A DNA stretch of 64,000 bases, taken from assembly GCA_039821555.1 (NCBI GenBank), contig JBCBNX010000001.1:606615-670614 (forward strand). Direction: 5' to 3'. Every line of letters begins with the position of its first letter. Position 1 is the stretch's first letter. Below, one piece after another: positions 36,201-43,662 of the stretch. Below the pieces are notes generated by a model. It was not told where the DNA came from and searched no databases. It saw only the letters and a program-made list of their open reading frames with translations. The stretch is from Bacteroidota bacterium. GTDB taxonomy: Bacteria; Bacteroidota; Rhodothermia; Rhodothermales; Rubricoccaceae. A program made the position numbers and the translations under genes.

Positions 36201-36810
36201 TCGCCTGGAGGTTCCACTGGTCACCATATTGCCCATCACTAGGTGAACTAGCATACCTTAGAGCAGATGGATACTCTGCATAATCAACTTCGGGAAGAGC
36301 TTCAAAATCCTGAACAGTTTGAGAGAGTGGTACGGGTGAAGCAAAATAGAATTCGATAAGCTGCGACCTCTCGGTAACCAAAACTTGATTACCCGTCTTC
36401 AAGTGCGTTCGGAAGTTACTTCCCCACTGAGCGCTCGGAGAAGTTTTTTCCATAGCGACTATACCATATGAAGAATCAAGCTGATTTAGTAGCGATGAAA
36501 CCGCTGGAAATCCTGGCTGTATACTCTGCCCATTTAGAGACTTCTGACCAGGTTGTGAGCCGAACACATATGCATTGAAATTTACTCTTACCATTTCAGC
36601 ATATAAGTTGCCCCCACCGTCTTCATAAAATGGAACCTCTGACTCAGAACCATCCTGCAGCACCACTAATGATAATTGCTGAGCGCCTGCCGTTTTAAAT
36701 TGAACTGATGCGAATAAAAAGCAACCAAATAATATTACATTAATTGATTTCACGGAGATCTTGTGCGATGTTAAGATGCTGATCAGAATGCTGCTAGTGT
36801 AGTACATCAT
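33241..36810 (-). CDS. Subtilisin-family (S8) protease with T9SS sorting domain
   Basis: 1,189 residues. A long N-terminus with a hydrophobic signal segment (about 24-43) precedes the S8 catalytic domain: Asp in GIAVLDSF (D228), His in GFSHGGRVSGIAGG (H265), oxyanion Asn in AAGNRND (N366) and Ser in TGTSFATPM (S469). Thereafter come a beta-helix-like stretch (about 600-850), a TPR-like helical region (about 930-1100) and a T9SS tail (VYPNPTAGGVTVPL, VNTLGQRV, RTLTVAE). The triad is intact, so an active secreted protease is likely. The 5' ~1.6 kb is about 40% GC, the rest about 65-73%, a sharp change inside one gene. Confidence 0.93.
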   Translation of the reverse strand: MMYYTSSILISILTSHKISVKSINVILFGCFLFASVQFKTAGAQQLSLVVLQDGSESEVPFYEDGGGNLYAEMVRVNFNAYVFGSQPGQKSLNGQSIQPGFPAVSSLLNQLDSSYGIVAMEKTSPSAQWGSNFRTHLKTGNQVLVTERSQLIEFYFASPVPLSQTVQDFEALPEVDYAEYPSALRYASSPSDGQYGDQWNLQAIDAEKAWEITRGGFLGNKVGIAVLDSFNCNPLNSPLFTDIHDDLRDVLTLVSCRSGIRGFSHGGRVSGIAGGKTDNGLYHASLGWDVELYGFENNFTGFEELLTSLYDPSSPAYSNVDVVNISWLLTDTDNDPDEEYEGGRTARSYVRDFISIGLHVIAAAGNRNDGIFSYTPPAYPAALYYDDIDDGSGNIYEAQVIAVSAVDVNDEFLDGYVFSPGINPFSDSEQSYIDVTAPGGNVPVLASTRISNGPIVYWDHSTRSSTGTSFATPMVSSLASLILSINPDIRTDQLYEAITRGAEKVDEIDHPFSVIVNPTTNESIEWNQYVGYGRINAYKSLEYTIEQYGGTFSQNVTVPQGETWDLGAVTLAFAPGTRLVVNGTLNADGAVFTATDPAQGWEGIRFQPGSGGLLEDATIELVNFPGVNNPGPSVYVYNASPVFEGVVIQDSFGGGLLATGPQAVVHVRPSSDNFSTIRDNVHRHIVANNSAEIYLDEVILDDTESVAVYANDANIYVRLSEINDSATWGVRAYNHGQVGFGFYDPTAPSGQNNVVQVSTVGTLFGLQDAMIYAGGAGQIFGDSFRNNWFRRNSGNPNERHIKADDSDIIAECNYWDRALGPDPAYIDVSNGGAFDSDPYLSSPPGPSVSCSSLGITTEEDPPSNMRASPHMRALRTETAYAKTGATEAIRGEDVPGLAPGGPPEGMMLERWLAIAEGFENADRSVAIDHAVRAIERAATPHEASRAFAVAAQLGRRDLYPGLESFLVGESRRPANRGWALEALASIYYGTGRTDAASETARTLTTEFAGTEHERRGWLTRFSLAVDAGDLNAADEALQAFEVRWPEDEGLADLKTARALRGEREASEEPRAVPFERIDLDGATAPVQATSEAEDASVPMVTALQPVYPNPTAGGVTVPLALAEAAEVRLALVNTLGQRVRTGTARRETAGEHAYRLSTAGLAPGVYVVQVTVTTGAGARQYHRTLTVAE

Positions 36811-36992
36811 ATCCCAGGTGGAGTGAAACAGTGAGGTGAGTGGTACAGTTGCTACGCATCACAGGCGTCCCCTAACGTAGTACAAACCCTCAAGTACCCA
36901 TAGGGTTCCTTCCTACGTTAGCAAGTACTCCAACATTCCCCAGGCATATATTCTAACGTACATTAGAGGCTCTTCTATCAACTGAAGGCCAT
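36811..36992. promoter_or_regulatory. Upstream region of the subtilase gene with three CTAACGTA copies
   Basis: AT-rich gap between the ECF sigma gene and the subtilase, both on the minus strand. It carries CTAACGTA at 36872-36879, its inverse TACGTTAG at 36914-36921 and CTAACGTA at 36953-36960, spaced 39-42 bp. The spacing near four helical turns suggests operator or sigma-factor sites for the downstream subtilase. Confidence 0.5.
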
Positions 36993-37562
36993 TCACACCT
37001 CGTCCCGAAGCCAGGCGCGAGCAGCGGACCAGGCGCGGCGGACGGTCGGCACGGACACGTCGAGGACGGACGCGATTTCTTCGTGCGTCAGCCCCACGAA
37101 GTAGCGCATCTCCACCACCTGCGCGCCTCGCGGGTTGAACGCGGCCAGCAGTGTAAGCGCCTCGTCGAGGCCGAGGATCTCGGCAGCCTGGTCGTCGGAG
37201 AGGCCCACGCCATCGCGGAGTTCGTCGAGCGGGAGCGGGCGGTTGCCGCCGCCGCGCTTCTCGGCGTTGCGGGCGCGGGCATACTCGGCGAGCACGCGCC
37301 GCATGGCCGTCGCGGCAATCGCGAAGAAGTGGGCGCGGCTCTCCCAGGCCACGTTGCGCTGGTCGATGAGCTTGAGGTAGGCCTCGTGCACAAGCGCCGT
37401 CGTCTGCAGCGTGTGGTCGCGCCGCTCGAAGCGCAGCTTGCCGTGCGCGAGTTGGCGCAGTTCGCCGTAGACGAGCGGCAGGAGGTGGTTCACGGCCGTC
37501 TTGCTCCCGCCGACCACGTCGTGGAGCAGCGCGGTGAGGTCGGCGCGGTGCGGGTCCTTCAT
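36993..37562 (-). CDS. ECF-type RNA polymerase sigma factor (PF07638/TIGR02999-like)
   Basis: 189 residues from the ATG at 37562 (the frame runs 19 codons further into a repeat and is not conserved). The family pattern LLPLVYGELRQLAHGKL, TLQTTALVHEAYLKLID, WESRAHFFAIAATAMRRVL and LTHEEIASVLDVSVPTVRRAW, with AWLRDEV at the end, is typical of ECF factors linked to serine/threonine kinases. It presumably drives transcription of nearby genes. The kinase lies about 5.2 kb downstream in the same direction, with two T9SS genes between. Confidence 0.94.
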   Translation of the reverse strand: MKDPHRADLTALLHDVVGGSKTAVNHLLPLVYGELRQLAHGKLRFERRDHTLQTTALVHEAYLKLIDQRNVAWESRAHFFAIAATAMRRVLAEYARARNAEKRGGGNRPLPLDELRDGVGLSDDQAAEILGLDEALTLLAAFNPRGAQVVEMRYFVGLTHEEIASVLDVSVPTVRRAWSAARAWLRDEV

Positions 37563-37565
37563 GCT

Positions 37566-37600
37566 GTCATCCTGAGCGAGCAGCGCGAGTCGAAGGATCT
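37566..37600. repeat. Inverted repeat copy 1, TCATCCTGAGCG type
   Basis: GTCATCCTGAGCG...AGTCGAAGGATCT. A second copy lies inverted at 37645-37685; together they could fold into a long stem. Copy 1 begins 4 bp upstream of the ECF sigma start, so it lies in its leader. Confidence 0.8.
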
Positions 37601-37644
37601 CTGTCAATCTCCTAGCCATGAGCAGAGCTTGAATGCTGATCCAT

Positions 37645-37685
37645 AGATCCTTCGACTACGCCGTTCCGGCTCCGCTCAGGATGAC
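37645..37685. repeat. Inverted repeat copy 2, TCATCCTGAGCG type
   Basis: AGATCCTTCGACT...CGCTCAGGATGAC, the reverse complement of copy 1 with a 6-bp longer middle. Such GTCATCCTGAG elements are dispersed intergenic repeats in many bacteria and can be mistaken for coding sequence. Confidence 0.8.
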
Positions 37686-37861
37686 AATAGCCATAGGATG
37701 AGGTCGACGCAAGACGGGTGAACTCTCACTTTTTTCCGGCGGGCGTGATCACTATCGCGCGCTGGGTGCACGGGGATGGATAGACGCGCCTCCCACCGCT
37801 GCTCGCAGCAACGCCGGACCGACCGGCCCGGGGAGTCCCCTCCTTCCACCCGTTCGGACCC

Positions 37862-38731
37862 ATGCGTACCTCCTTCAGCTTCTCGCTCCGCTTCGCCCTC
37901 GCTCTCGGCCTCGTCCTCCTACCCGCCCTCACCGGCTGCGACCTCATCGAACAGCTCGAAGAGGAAATCGACGAGATTGAGGTGCCGCTCGCCACGGGCA
38001 CCGTCTACATGTGGATCGGCGCCGACATGGACGCGACGGTCTCCTGCGGACCCCTCACGGTGCCAGGCTGCCCCGAAGCCGATAACAACTACGGCACCCA
38101 GGGCGGCCTCTCCGTCTCGTTCAACGGCGTCGGCATCAAACGCTCGTACGTCCACTTCGGACTGCCCGCGCTCCCGGAAGGCTCAACAGTGGACGAGGCC
38201 TACTTCGAGATGTACCACGGCGGCCAGAACGAAGACGGCCAGTCGGACGACATCACGATCCCCGTGACGCTCGCCGGTGCCCCGTGGAAGCCGCTGGAGA
38301 TCACCTACAACAGCCAGCCCAACCGTTCGACCTCGGGCAGCAGCGGCTTCGGCCTCACGCTCAACAGCATGGACTGGTCGGGCACCGCCGACATCGCCAA
38401 CCTCGTCCAGTCGCACTTCGACAGCCCAGCCACGAACTACGGCTACGTCGTCTACTGGGGCTCGAACGCAGGCAACGGCATCGAGAAGGGCTTCTACTCG
38501 ATCAACGACTACCGCCGCACGCGCACGGACCTCGGCCTGAGCCCACGCATGCTCGTCAAGGTGACGCTGCCACCCGGCTTCACGACCGCCGACATCGACC
38601 TCGCGCCGACGCTCAACGCCGACAGCGACCTCAATCCGCGCGGCTCCGGCCCGATCCTGATGGTCCGCTTCGCCTCTGGAACGAGCGACTGGCCCGATGC
38701 CTGGAACGTCACCCGCGGCGTGCGTCGCTAG
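37862..38731 (+). CDS. DNRLRE domain lipoprotein
   Basis: 289 residues. Lipoprotein signal peptide with lipobox LTGC (Cys26). The mature part begins with an acidic linker, then a beta-sandwich of the DNRLRE type (SYVHFGLPALPEGSTVDEAYFEM, then VVYWGSNAGN...). This domain is widespread in extracellular proteins of Bacteroidota and Planctomycetes and usually stabilises or binds polysaccharides; direct function unknown. It probably sits in the outer membrane or periplasm. Confidence 0.85.
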   Translation: MRTSFSFSLRFALALGLVLLPALTGCDLIEQLEEEIDEIEVPLATGTVYMWIGADMDATVSCGPLTVPGCPEADNNYGTQGGLSVSFNGVGIKRSYVHFGLPALPEGSTVDEAYFEMYHGGQNEDGQSDDITIPVTLAGAPWKPLEITYNSQPNRSTSGSSGFGLTLNSMDWSGTADIANLVQSHFDSPATNYGYVVYWGSNAGNGIEKGFYSINDYRRTRTDLGLSPRMLVKVTLPPGFTTADIDLAPTLNADSDLNPRGSGPILMVRFASGTSDWPDAWNVTRGVRR

Positions 38732-38768
38732 TGCTCAGGAGCACCCCAGCGCACCCCCTCCGCGCGCT

Positions 38769-38803
38769 GCCCCGCCGTTCCGGTTCGTCTGGGATGGCGG
38801 GGC
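38769..38803 (+). terminator. GC-rich hairpin after the DNRLRE gene
   Basis: GCCCCGCC pairs with GGCGGGGC across a 19-base loop, 37 bp after the DNRLRE stop. No T-run follows, so this is at best a weak terminator. Confidence 0.35.
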
Positions 38804-38854
38804 GTGTTCGTGGGACCCGTAGTTTCTGGGCATCCCATTGAGCCTCTCGTTCCC

Positions 38855-39343
38855 ATGCGCCTCTACCTCATGCGCCACGGTCCGGCCGTAGCGATGCACC
38901 CCGACGGAGATCCCGCCCGCCCGCTGTCCGACCACGGTGCGGCCCTCGTCGGGCGTCTCGCGCCCGCGTTTGCGAGCACGGTCGCGGACGCCCCACCGTC
39001 TGCGTTGCTCACCAGTAACTACACCCGCGCGAAACAGACGGGAGCGATTATGGGCGATGCGCTGAGCCTCACGCCTGAGGTGACCACGCTCATCCACCCG
39101 CATTGCGGCATCTCGGACTTGGAGATGGTGTGGGACATCTACAACCGGCCGGACGCGTGGATGGTGATTGGGCACCAACCTGCCTTCGGCGAACTCGTGC
39201 GCCTCCTCACTCACAGCCACGTCGCCATGCGCCCGGGTACGATCGCGGTGATCGAGGCCCCCGCTGTGCGCCTAAAGACCGGCTATCTCGTCGCCCTCTA
39301 CCCACCCGAAGCGCTGGCCGCCTTCTCCACAGCCGGTGGCTGA
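38855..39343 (+). CDS. sixA: Histidine phosphatase, SixA-like
   Basis: 162 residues from the ATG at 38855. Phosphoglycerate-mutase fold: the catalytic His is in MRLYLMRHGPA, with the further catalytic residues in SNYTRAKQT (Arg/Lys) and VIGHQPAFGEL. SixA proteins dephosphorylate Hpt histidines in relays such as ArcB. The length and compact form fit SixA rather than larger phosphatases. It could act on the Hpt-carrying hybrid kinase in this window, but no sequence evidence ties them. Confidence 0.9.
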   Translation: MRLYLMRHGPAVAMHPDGDPARPLSDHGAALVGRLAPAFASTVADAPPSALLTSNYTRAKQTGAIMGDALSLTPEVTTLIHPHCGISDLEMVWDIYNRPDAWMVIGHQPAFGELVRLLTHSHVAMRPGTIAVIEAPAVRLKTGYLVALYPPEALAAFSTAGG

Positions 39344-39358
39344 GCACCGACCGCGCGC

Positions 39359-40366
39359 CTACAACCAGCCTTCCGACCGATACCAGGCGACGGTTTCTCG
39401 CATGCCTGCATCGAGCCCGACCTGCTGGGCATAGCCCACGTGCCGCTTGGCTTTGTCGACGGAGCAGATCCAGGCGTGACGCGCCTCCTCGGCCTTCTCT
39501 CGGTTGAGCGGCGGATAGTGCCCGAACACCCCTGCCACCTTCTCGACGACCGCACCCACGCCCGCTACCAACTTGGTCGGCACGTTGAGCGTCACGGCCC
39601 GCTTTCCGAGGGCACCGACGACCGCGTCGCGAATCTCGCTCCACGAGTAGGCGACCTCGCTCCCAACGAAGTACGTCTCCCCTTGCGCGAGGGGCGACTC
39701 CGCCAAGTCTGCGATGCCTCGGACGAGGTCGCGGACCTGCACGAGGGACAACGCGGGCGCCTCGCCATCCCCGACGATGGGAAACACGCCGCGGTTTGCC
39801 GTCTGGATCATGGTGAAGATGTCAGCCTCCCGAGGTCCGTACACCGCTGGCGGGCGCACGACCGTGATCGCTGGGGCGTCTGGGTGCTTCGCGCGCCAGT
39901 TCTCGACGGCCCACTCCATCGTCGCCTTGCTGCGGCCGTACATCGAGATTGGCGAGAGCGGTGCGGCTTCATCGAGGGGCTGGGCCATTCCCTCATGCAC
40001 CGCGCTCGGGCCGACCGCCGCGAGGCTGCTCACGATCACGACACGCTTCACGCGCGGCGCAGCCTGTCGCACGGCTTCGAGGACGTTCAGCGTGCCCGCC
40101 ACGTTGGCCTTGTCGAGGGCTTCCTGGTTGGGCGCACGCGTGAGCCCGGCGACGTGGTAGACCTCCTCGGCGCTCTGTACGCCGTCAAGCAAGGCGCCGA
40201 GGTCGTGCAAGCCCCCACGGATGTGTCGTACGGGGAGTCCGTCCAGCCACTTGGCGCGCGAGCGGACGAGACAACGCACTTCGTCTGCCCCTCGTCCGAG
40301 CAGTTCTTCAACAAGGTGACTGCCGACGAAGCCCGTGCCTCCGGTAACGAAAACGGTGCGGCCCAT
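39359..40366 (-). CDS. NAD-dependent epimerase/dehydratase (extended SDR)
   Basis: 335 residues. N-terminal Rossmann loop is TVFVTGGTGFVGSHL; the catalytic Ser is in VSSLAAVG and Tyr-Lys in MYGRSKATMEWA. The sequence sits closest to 3-beta-hydroxysteroid dehydrogenase/dihydroflavonol reductase-like members that act on sugar nucleotides, isoprenoid or steroid-like substrates. No flanking pathway gene points to the substrate. It converges on SixA with 15 bp between stops. Confidence 0.92.
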   Translation of the reverse strand: MGRTVFVTGGTGFVGSHLVEELLGRGADEVRCLVRSRAKWLDGLPVRHIRGGLHDLGALLDGVQSAEEVYHVAGLTRAPNQEALDKANVAGTLNVLEAVRQAAPRVKRVVIVSSLAAVGPSAVHEGMAQPLDEAAPLSPISMYGRSKATMEWAVENWRAKHPDAPAITVVRPPAVYGPREADIFTMIQTANRGVFPIVGDGEAPALSLVQVRDLVRGIADLAESPLAQGETYFVGSEVAYSWSEIRDAVVGALGKRAVTLNVPTKLVAGVGAVVEKVAGVFGHYPPLNREKAEEARHAWICSVDKAKRHVGYAQQVGLDAGMRETVAWYRSEGWL

Positions 40367-40453
40367 ACCCAGACGAGGTGATTGGTGAAGCGGTGTGGGG
40401 CAAGATCGGTCCGGGGCGTGCGCACACGAAAGGCCGGGGGTAAGACTGATCGC

Positions 40454-40459
40454 TATCTT
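40454..40459 (+). promoter_or_regulatory. TATCTT box, candidate -7 element
   Basis: TATCTTGG, 33 bp upstream of the ATG of the amidohydrolase-like gene, resembling the TAnnTTTG -7 element of Bacteroidota. No upstream -33 box is obvious. Confidence 0.3.
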
Positions 40460-40492
40460 GGACGACTTTTCTGTGTGACCGCCCGCTCTTCA

Positions 40493-42184
40493 ATGCGTCG
40501 CCTGTCTCTCCTGCTCCTCGTGCTCTGCACCTCGGTCCCTGCGACCGCCCAGCGTGCCGTCACCGAGGAGACCCCGCTCCGCCCCGTCACGCGGACGTTT
40601 GCGCTGTTCAATGCCCGTGTTGTGCAGGCACCCGGACAGGTGTTGGACAACGCCACGGTCGTGATCCGCGATGGGCTCATCGAAGCCGTCGGCAGCAACG
40701 TCACCATCCCCTTCGACGCGGAGGTCATCGAAGCCGACTCCCTCACGGTCTACGCAGGCTTCATTGATGCGCTGGGCTACGCGGGTGTGGCGAAACCCGA
40801 GGCCGAGCGGCCTGACATCGACAACCCGGACGAGCCGCCACGGGCAGTCGCCGGGCTCACGCCAGACCGGGACGTACGGGCACTCCTGAAGGTCAACGAC
40901 GGCCGGATCACCCAACTGCGAGAGCTCGGATTCACGGCGGCGCACGTTGCCCCCCGCGATGGGTTCCTAGCGGGCAGGACGGCGCTGGTCTTGCTCGCAG
41001 GTGACACCCCGGAAGCCATGGTGCTGCGCGGCGACGTGGCCCAGCTGGCGCAGTTCGACACGGCACCCGGCGCCTACCCTGCCACACCGATGGCGATCAT
41101 CGCTCGCATTCGTGAGGTGATGCAGCAGGCCAGCGACCTGGGCGAAGCGGCCGCTTCGTACGCGGAAGAGCCGGCAGGACGAGGCCGCGTCGGCTACGAC
41201 CCCGTCCTCGATGCGCTCGCCACGACGGTGCGCGGCGACCAGCCGGTCCTCTTCGTCGTGGACGACTCCAACGAAGCTTTCCGGGCGCTCAAGCTGTCGC
41301 AAGACACCGGCGCCAGCGTGCTTCTTGCTGGGCTCGCCAACCCGACGGCGCTCGCAGACCGGATGGCTGAAGAGGGCCGCCCACTTCTGTTGTCGCTCGA
41401 CCTGCCTGACGCCCTGGAGGACGAGGACGCCGACTCAACAGCAAGCGAGCCGCCCCACGACGCCACCCGGACGTTTTCGTACGAGAGTCTCGACGCCGAA
41501 ACCGCAACGCTCCAGTCCAAACGTCGCGCAGCGCTGGAGCGCGTTGAGAGCGGTGCCCGCGTTCTTGACAGTCTCGGCGTCGCTTTTGCGTTTGCCCTCT
41601 TCGACATGAAGCCTGGCGAGATACACGGCAACCTCCGGCGCCTGATCGATGCAGGGCTACCTGAAGACGCCGCGCTCGCTGCCCTTACCACGGACGCGGC
41701 TGCACTGCTAGATCTCGGCGCGACGATGGGAACCGTGGAGGCAGGCAAGATGGCCAACCTCGTCGTCACCGACGGCTCCTATTTCGACGCGGAGAGTACG
41801 GTGCAGATGGTGTTCGTGGACGGGCACAAGTTCGAACTCGCCACGGAGGCGCCGCCCGAGGGCGCCGACCCCGACGCCGTCGTTGAAGCCATTGGGACGT
41901 GGGACTACACCGCCGACGTCTCCGGCCAAACCTCCTCCGGCACCTTCACGCTTGAGGGCGAGGCCGACAACCTCACCGGCTCGATCACCACCGACCAACT
42001 CGGTACCGTCACGCTCGACACGGTGTCGCTGGAGGGCAACGTCCTCACGATGGTGTTCTCCGCCGAGGGCATGGGGCGCATCACCGGCAGCGGCCTCATT
42101 GAAGGCGACACCTTCACGGGCACCCTCGAACTCGCAGGCGGCGACTTCACGATCCCCATCGAAGCGACACGGCGGCCCGGGTGA
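40493..42184 (+). CDS. Amidohydrolase-fold protein lacking metal ligands, with C-terminal beta domain
   Basis: 563 residues, signal peptide MRRLSLLLLVLCTSVPATAQ. The composite domain and barrel start VYAGFIDALGYAG resembles amidohydrolases, but where the metal-binding HxH should be it reads DALGY. The usual later His residues are also missing. About 100 C-terminal residues (GTWDYTADVSGQTSSGTFTLEG...) form a separate beta-sandwich. It is probably a secreted, non-catalytic homologue, located just before an intact amidohydrolase, 62 bp away. Confidence 0.85.
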   Translation: MRRLSLLLLVLCTSVPATAQRAVTEETPLRPVTRTFALFNARVVQAPGQVLDNATVVIRDGLIEAVGSNVTIPFDAEVIEADSLTVYAGFIDALGYAGVAKPEAERPDIDNPDEPPRAVAGLTPDRDVRALLKVNDGRITQLRELGFTAAHVAPRDGFLAGRTALVLLAGDTPEAMVLRGDVAQLAQFDTAPGAYPATPMAIIARIREVMQQASDLGEAAASYAEEPAGRGRVGYDPVLDALATTVRGDQPVLFVVDDSNEAFRALKLSQDTGASVLLAGLANPTALADRMAEEGRPLLLSLDLPDALEDEDADSTASEPPHDATRTFSYESLDAETATLQSKRRAALERVESGARVLDSLGVAFAFALFDMKPGEIHGNLRRLIDAGLPEDAALAALTTDAAALLDLGATMGTVEAGKMANLVVTDGSYFDAESTVQMVFVDGHKFELATEAPPEGADPDAVVEAIGTWDYTADVSGQTSSGTFTLEGEADNLTGSITTDQLGTVTLDTVSLEGNVLTMVFSAEGMGRITGSGLIEGDTFTGTLELAGGDFTIPIEATRRPG

Positions 42185-42246
42185 CCCCTCGTCCGCCCCC
42201 TCGTTCCTGGTCCCTCGCCATTGATTGAACCACACGGCCTGACCCG

Positions 42247-43662
42247 ATGCGCCTGCTCTTCTCTCTGCTCCTCTGTTCCTTCGGCGCCCCTGTATTCGGC
42301 CAGTCTGTGCTGCCGCCGCCCGACGCACGGGGCGACGTGCTCATCCGCAACGCGACGGTGCTCACCGTTACGAATGGCACGGTAGAAGACGCCGATGTCT
42401 TGGTGCGCGAGGGCGTCATCGCTGAGCTCGGGACGGACCTCGACGCACCACGCGGCGTGCGCGTGATCGACGCGGCAGGACAGTTCCTTATGCCCGGGAT
42501 CATCGACGCGCACTCTCACCTCGGCATCTCGTCAGTGAACGAATGGACAGCTCCGGTCACGGCAGAAGTGGACGTGGGCGACGTCGTCAACCCGCTCGAT
42601 CTAGGCATCTACCGGGCCCTTGCAGGTGGCGTCACGGTCAGCCACGCGATGCACGGTTCCGCCAACGTGATCGGGGGGCAGAACGAGACGCTCAAGCACC
42701 GCTGGGGCACTTTTGACCCCGAGGCGCTCAAGATGGAAGGAGCGCCGCCCACAATCAAGTTTGCCCTCGGCGAAAACCCGATCCGGGTGCACGGTCGGGG
42801 CAACGACATCCGACCACTCAGCCGCATGGGCGTCGAGCAGGTCTTCCGGAGCGCATTCTCCGAGGCGGAGCGCTACGCCGAGGCGCGCGCCGCGTATCTC
42901 GCGTCCGTCGAAGAAGGAACACCCACAACGCTCGTCCCTTTCGACGACCGGCTCGAAGCGCTCGCCGGCGTCCTTGCGAGCGACATCCTGATCCACACGC
43001 ACAGCTACCGCGCTGACGAGATCCTGATGCTCATGGATGTGCTCGCCGATTTCGGCGTGGACCGGATCACGTTCCAGCACGTCAACGAGGGCTTCAAGGT
43101 CGCTCCCGAACTTGCTGAGTTCGGCGCAGGCGCCTCTATTTTTTCGGATTGGTATGCCTACAAGTTCGAGGTCTACTACTCCACCGCCTACAACGCTGCC
43201 GTGCTCACCCGCAACGGCGTCCGCACGTCGATCAACTCCGACTCGCGCGAGCTCATCCGGCATCTCTACCACGAGGCGGCCAAGGCGCAGCGCTACGGGG
43301 GACTGACGGACGACGAGGCGCTTGCGCTCATCACGATCAATCCCGCCTGGCAGCTTGGCATCGACGACCGCGTGGGCTCCATCGAAGTCGGCAAGGACGC
43401 CGACCTGACGCTTTTCGACGGCCACCCACTCAGCGTCTATGCGATCCCGACGCACACTATCGTTGACGGTATCGTTCGCTTCGACCGCGACGCAGACCCC
43501 GACGACATGCGCTTAGCCATCGACCCCGCCGTACCTGTGGACGAGGTGACGCTCTACGCCACGAGCCACCACCTGCACTTCACCAGCAATGGCATCGAGA
43601 TGCACACGCACGGGTGCATGCAGGGGGTCGAGCAACGCTTCAACAACGTGTTCGGGCGCTAG
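42247..43662 (+). CDS. Secreted amidohydrolase (metal-dependent)
   Basis: 471 residues with a signal peptide (about 1-19). Metal ligands are intact: HxH in IIDAHSHLG (H89, H91), HTH (H250/H252), a further His at FQHVNEG (H278) and Asp in SINSDSREL (D332). This matches imidazolonepropionase/dipeptidase-like members, acting on C-N bonds of cyclic or peptide-like compounds in the periplasm or outside. It follows the ligand-lacking homologue and probably forms a two-gene unit with it. Substrate unknown. Its stop overlaps the convergent pyrE stop by 4 bp. Confidence 0.92.
   Translation: MRLLFSLLLCSFGAPVFGQSVLPPPDARGDVLIRNATVLTVTNGTVEDADVLVREGVIAELGTDLDAPRGVRVIDAAGQFLMPGIIDAHSHLGISSVNEWTAPVTAEVDVGDVVNPLDLGIYRALAGGVTVSHAMHGSANVIGGQNETLKHRWGTFDPEALKMEGAPPTIKFALGENPIRVHGRGNDIRPLSRMGVEQVFRSAFSEAERYAEARAAYLASVEEGTPTTLVPFDDRLEALAGVLASDILIHTHSYRADEILMLMDVLADFGVDRITFQHVNEGFKVAPELAEFGAGASIFSDWYAYKFEVYYSTAYNAAVLTRNGVRTSINSDSRELIRHLYHEAAKAQRYGGLTDDEALALITINPAWQLGIDDRVGSIEVGKDADLTLFDGHPLSVYAIPTHTIVDGIVRFDRDADPDDMRLAIDPAVPVDEVTLYATSHHLHFTSNGIEMHTHGCMQGVEQRFNNVFGR

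Noticed and set aside
36811..36992. Phage or plasmid attachment site in the AT-rich leader
   Set aside because: No integrase, tRNA end or direct repeat flanking the AT-rich block was found in the window.
37563..37619. N-terminal extension of the ECF sigma factor
   Set aside because: The extra 19 codons are translated from the TCATCCTGAGCG repeat; the family starts at the ATG at 37562.
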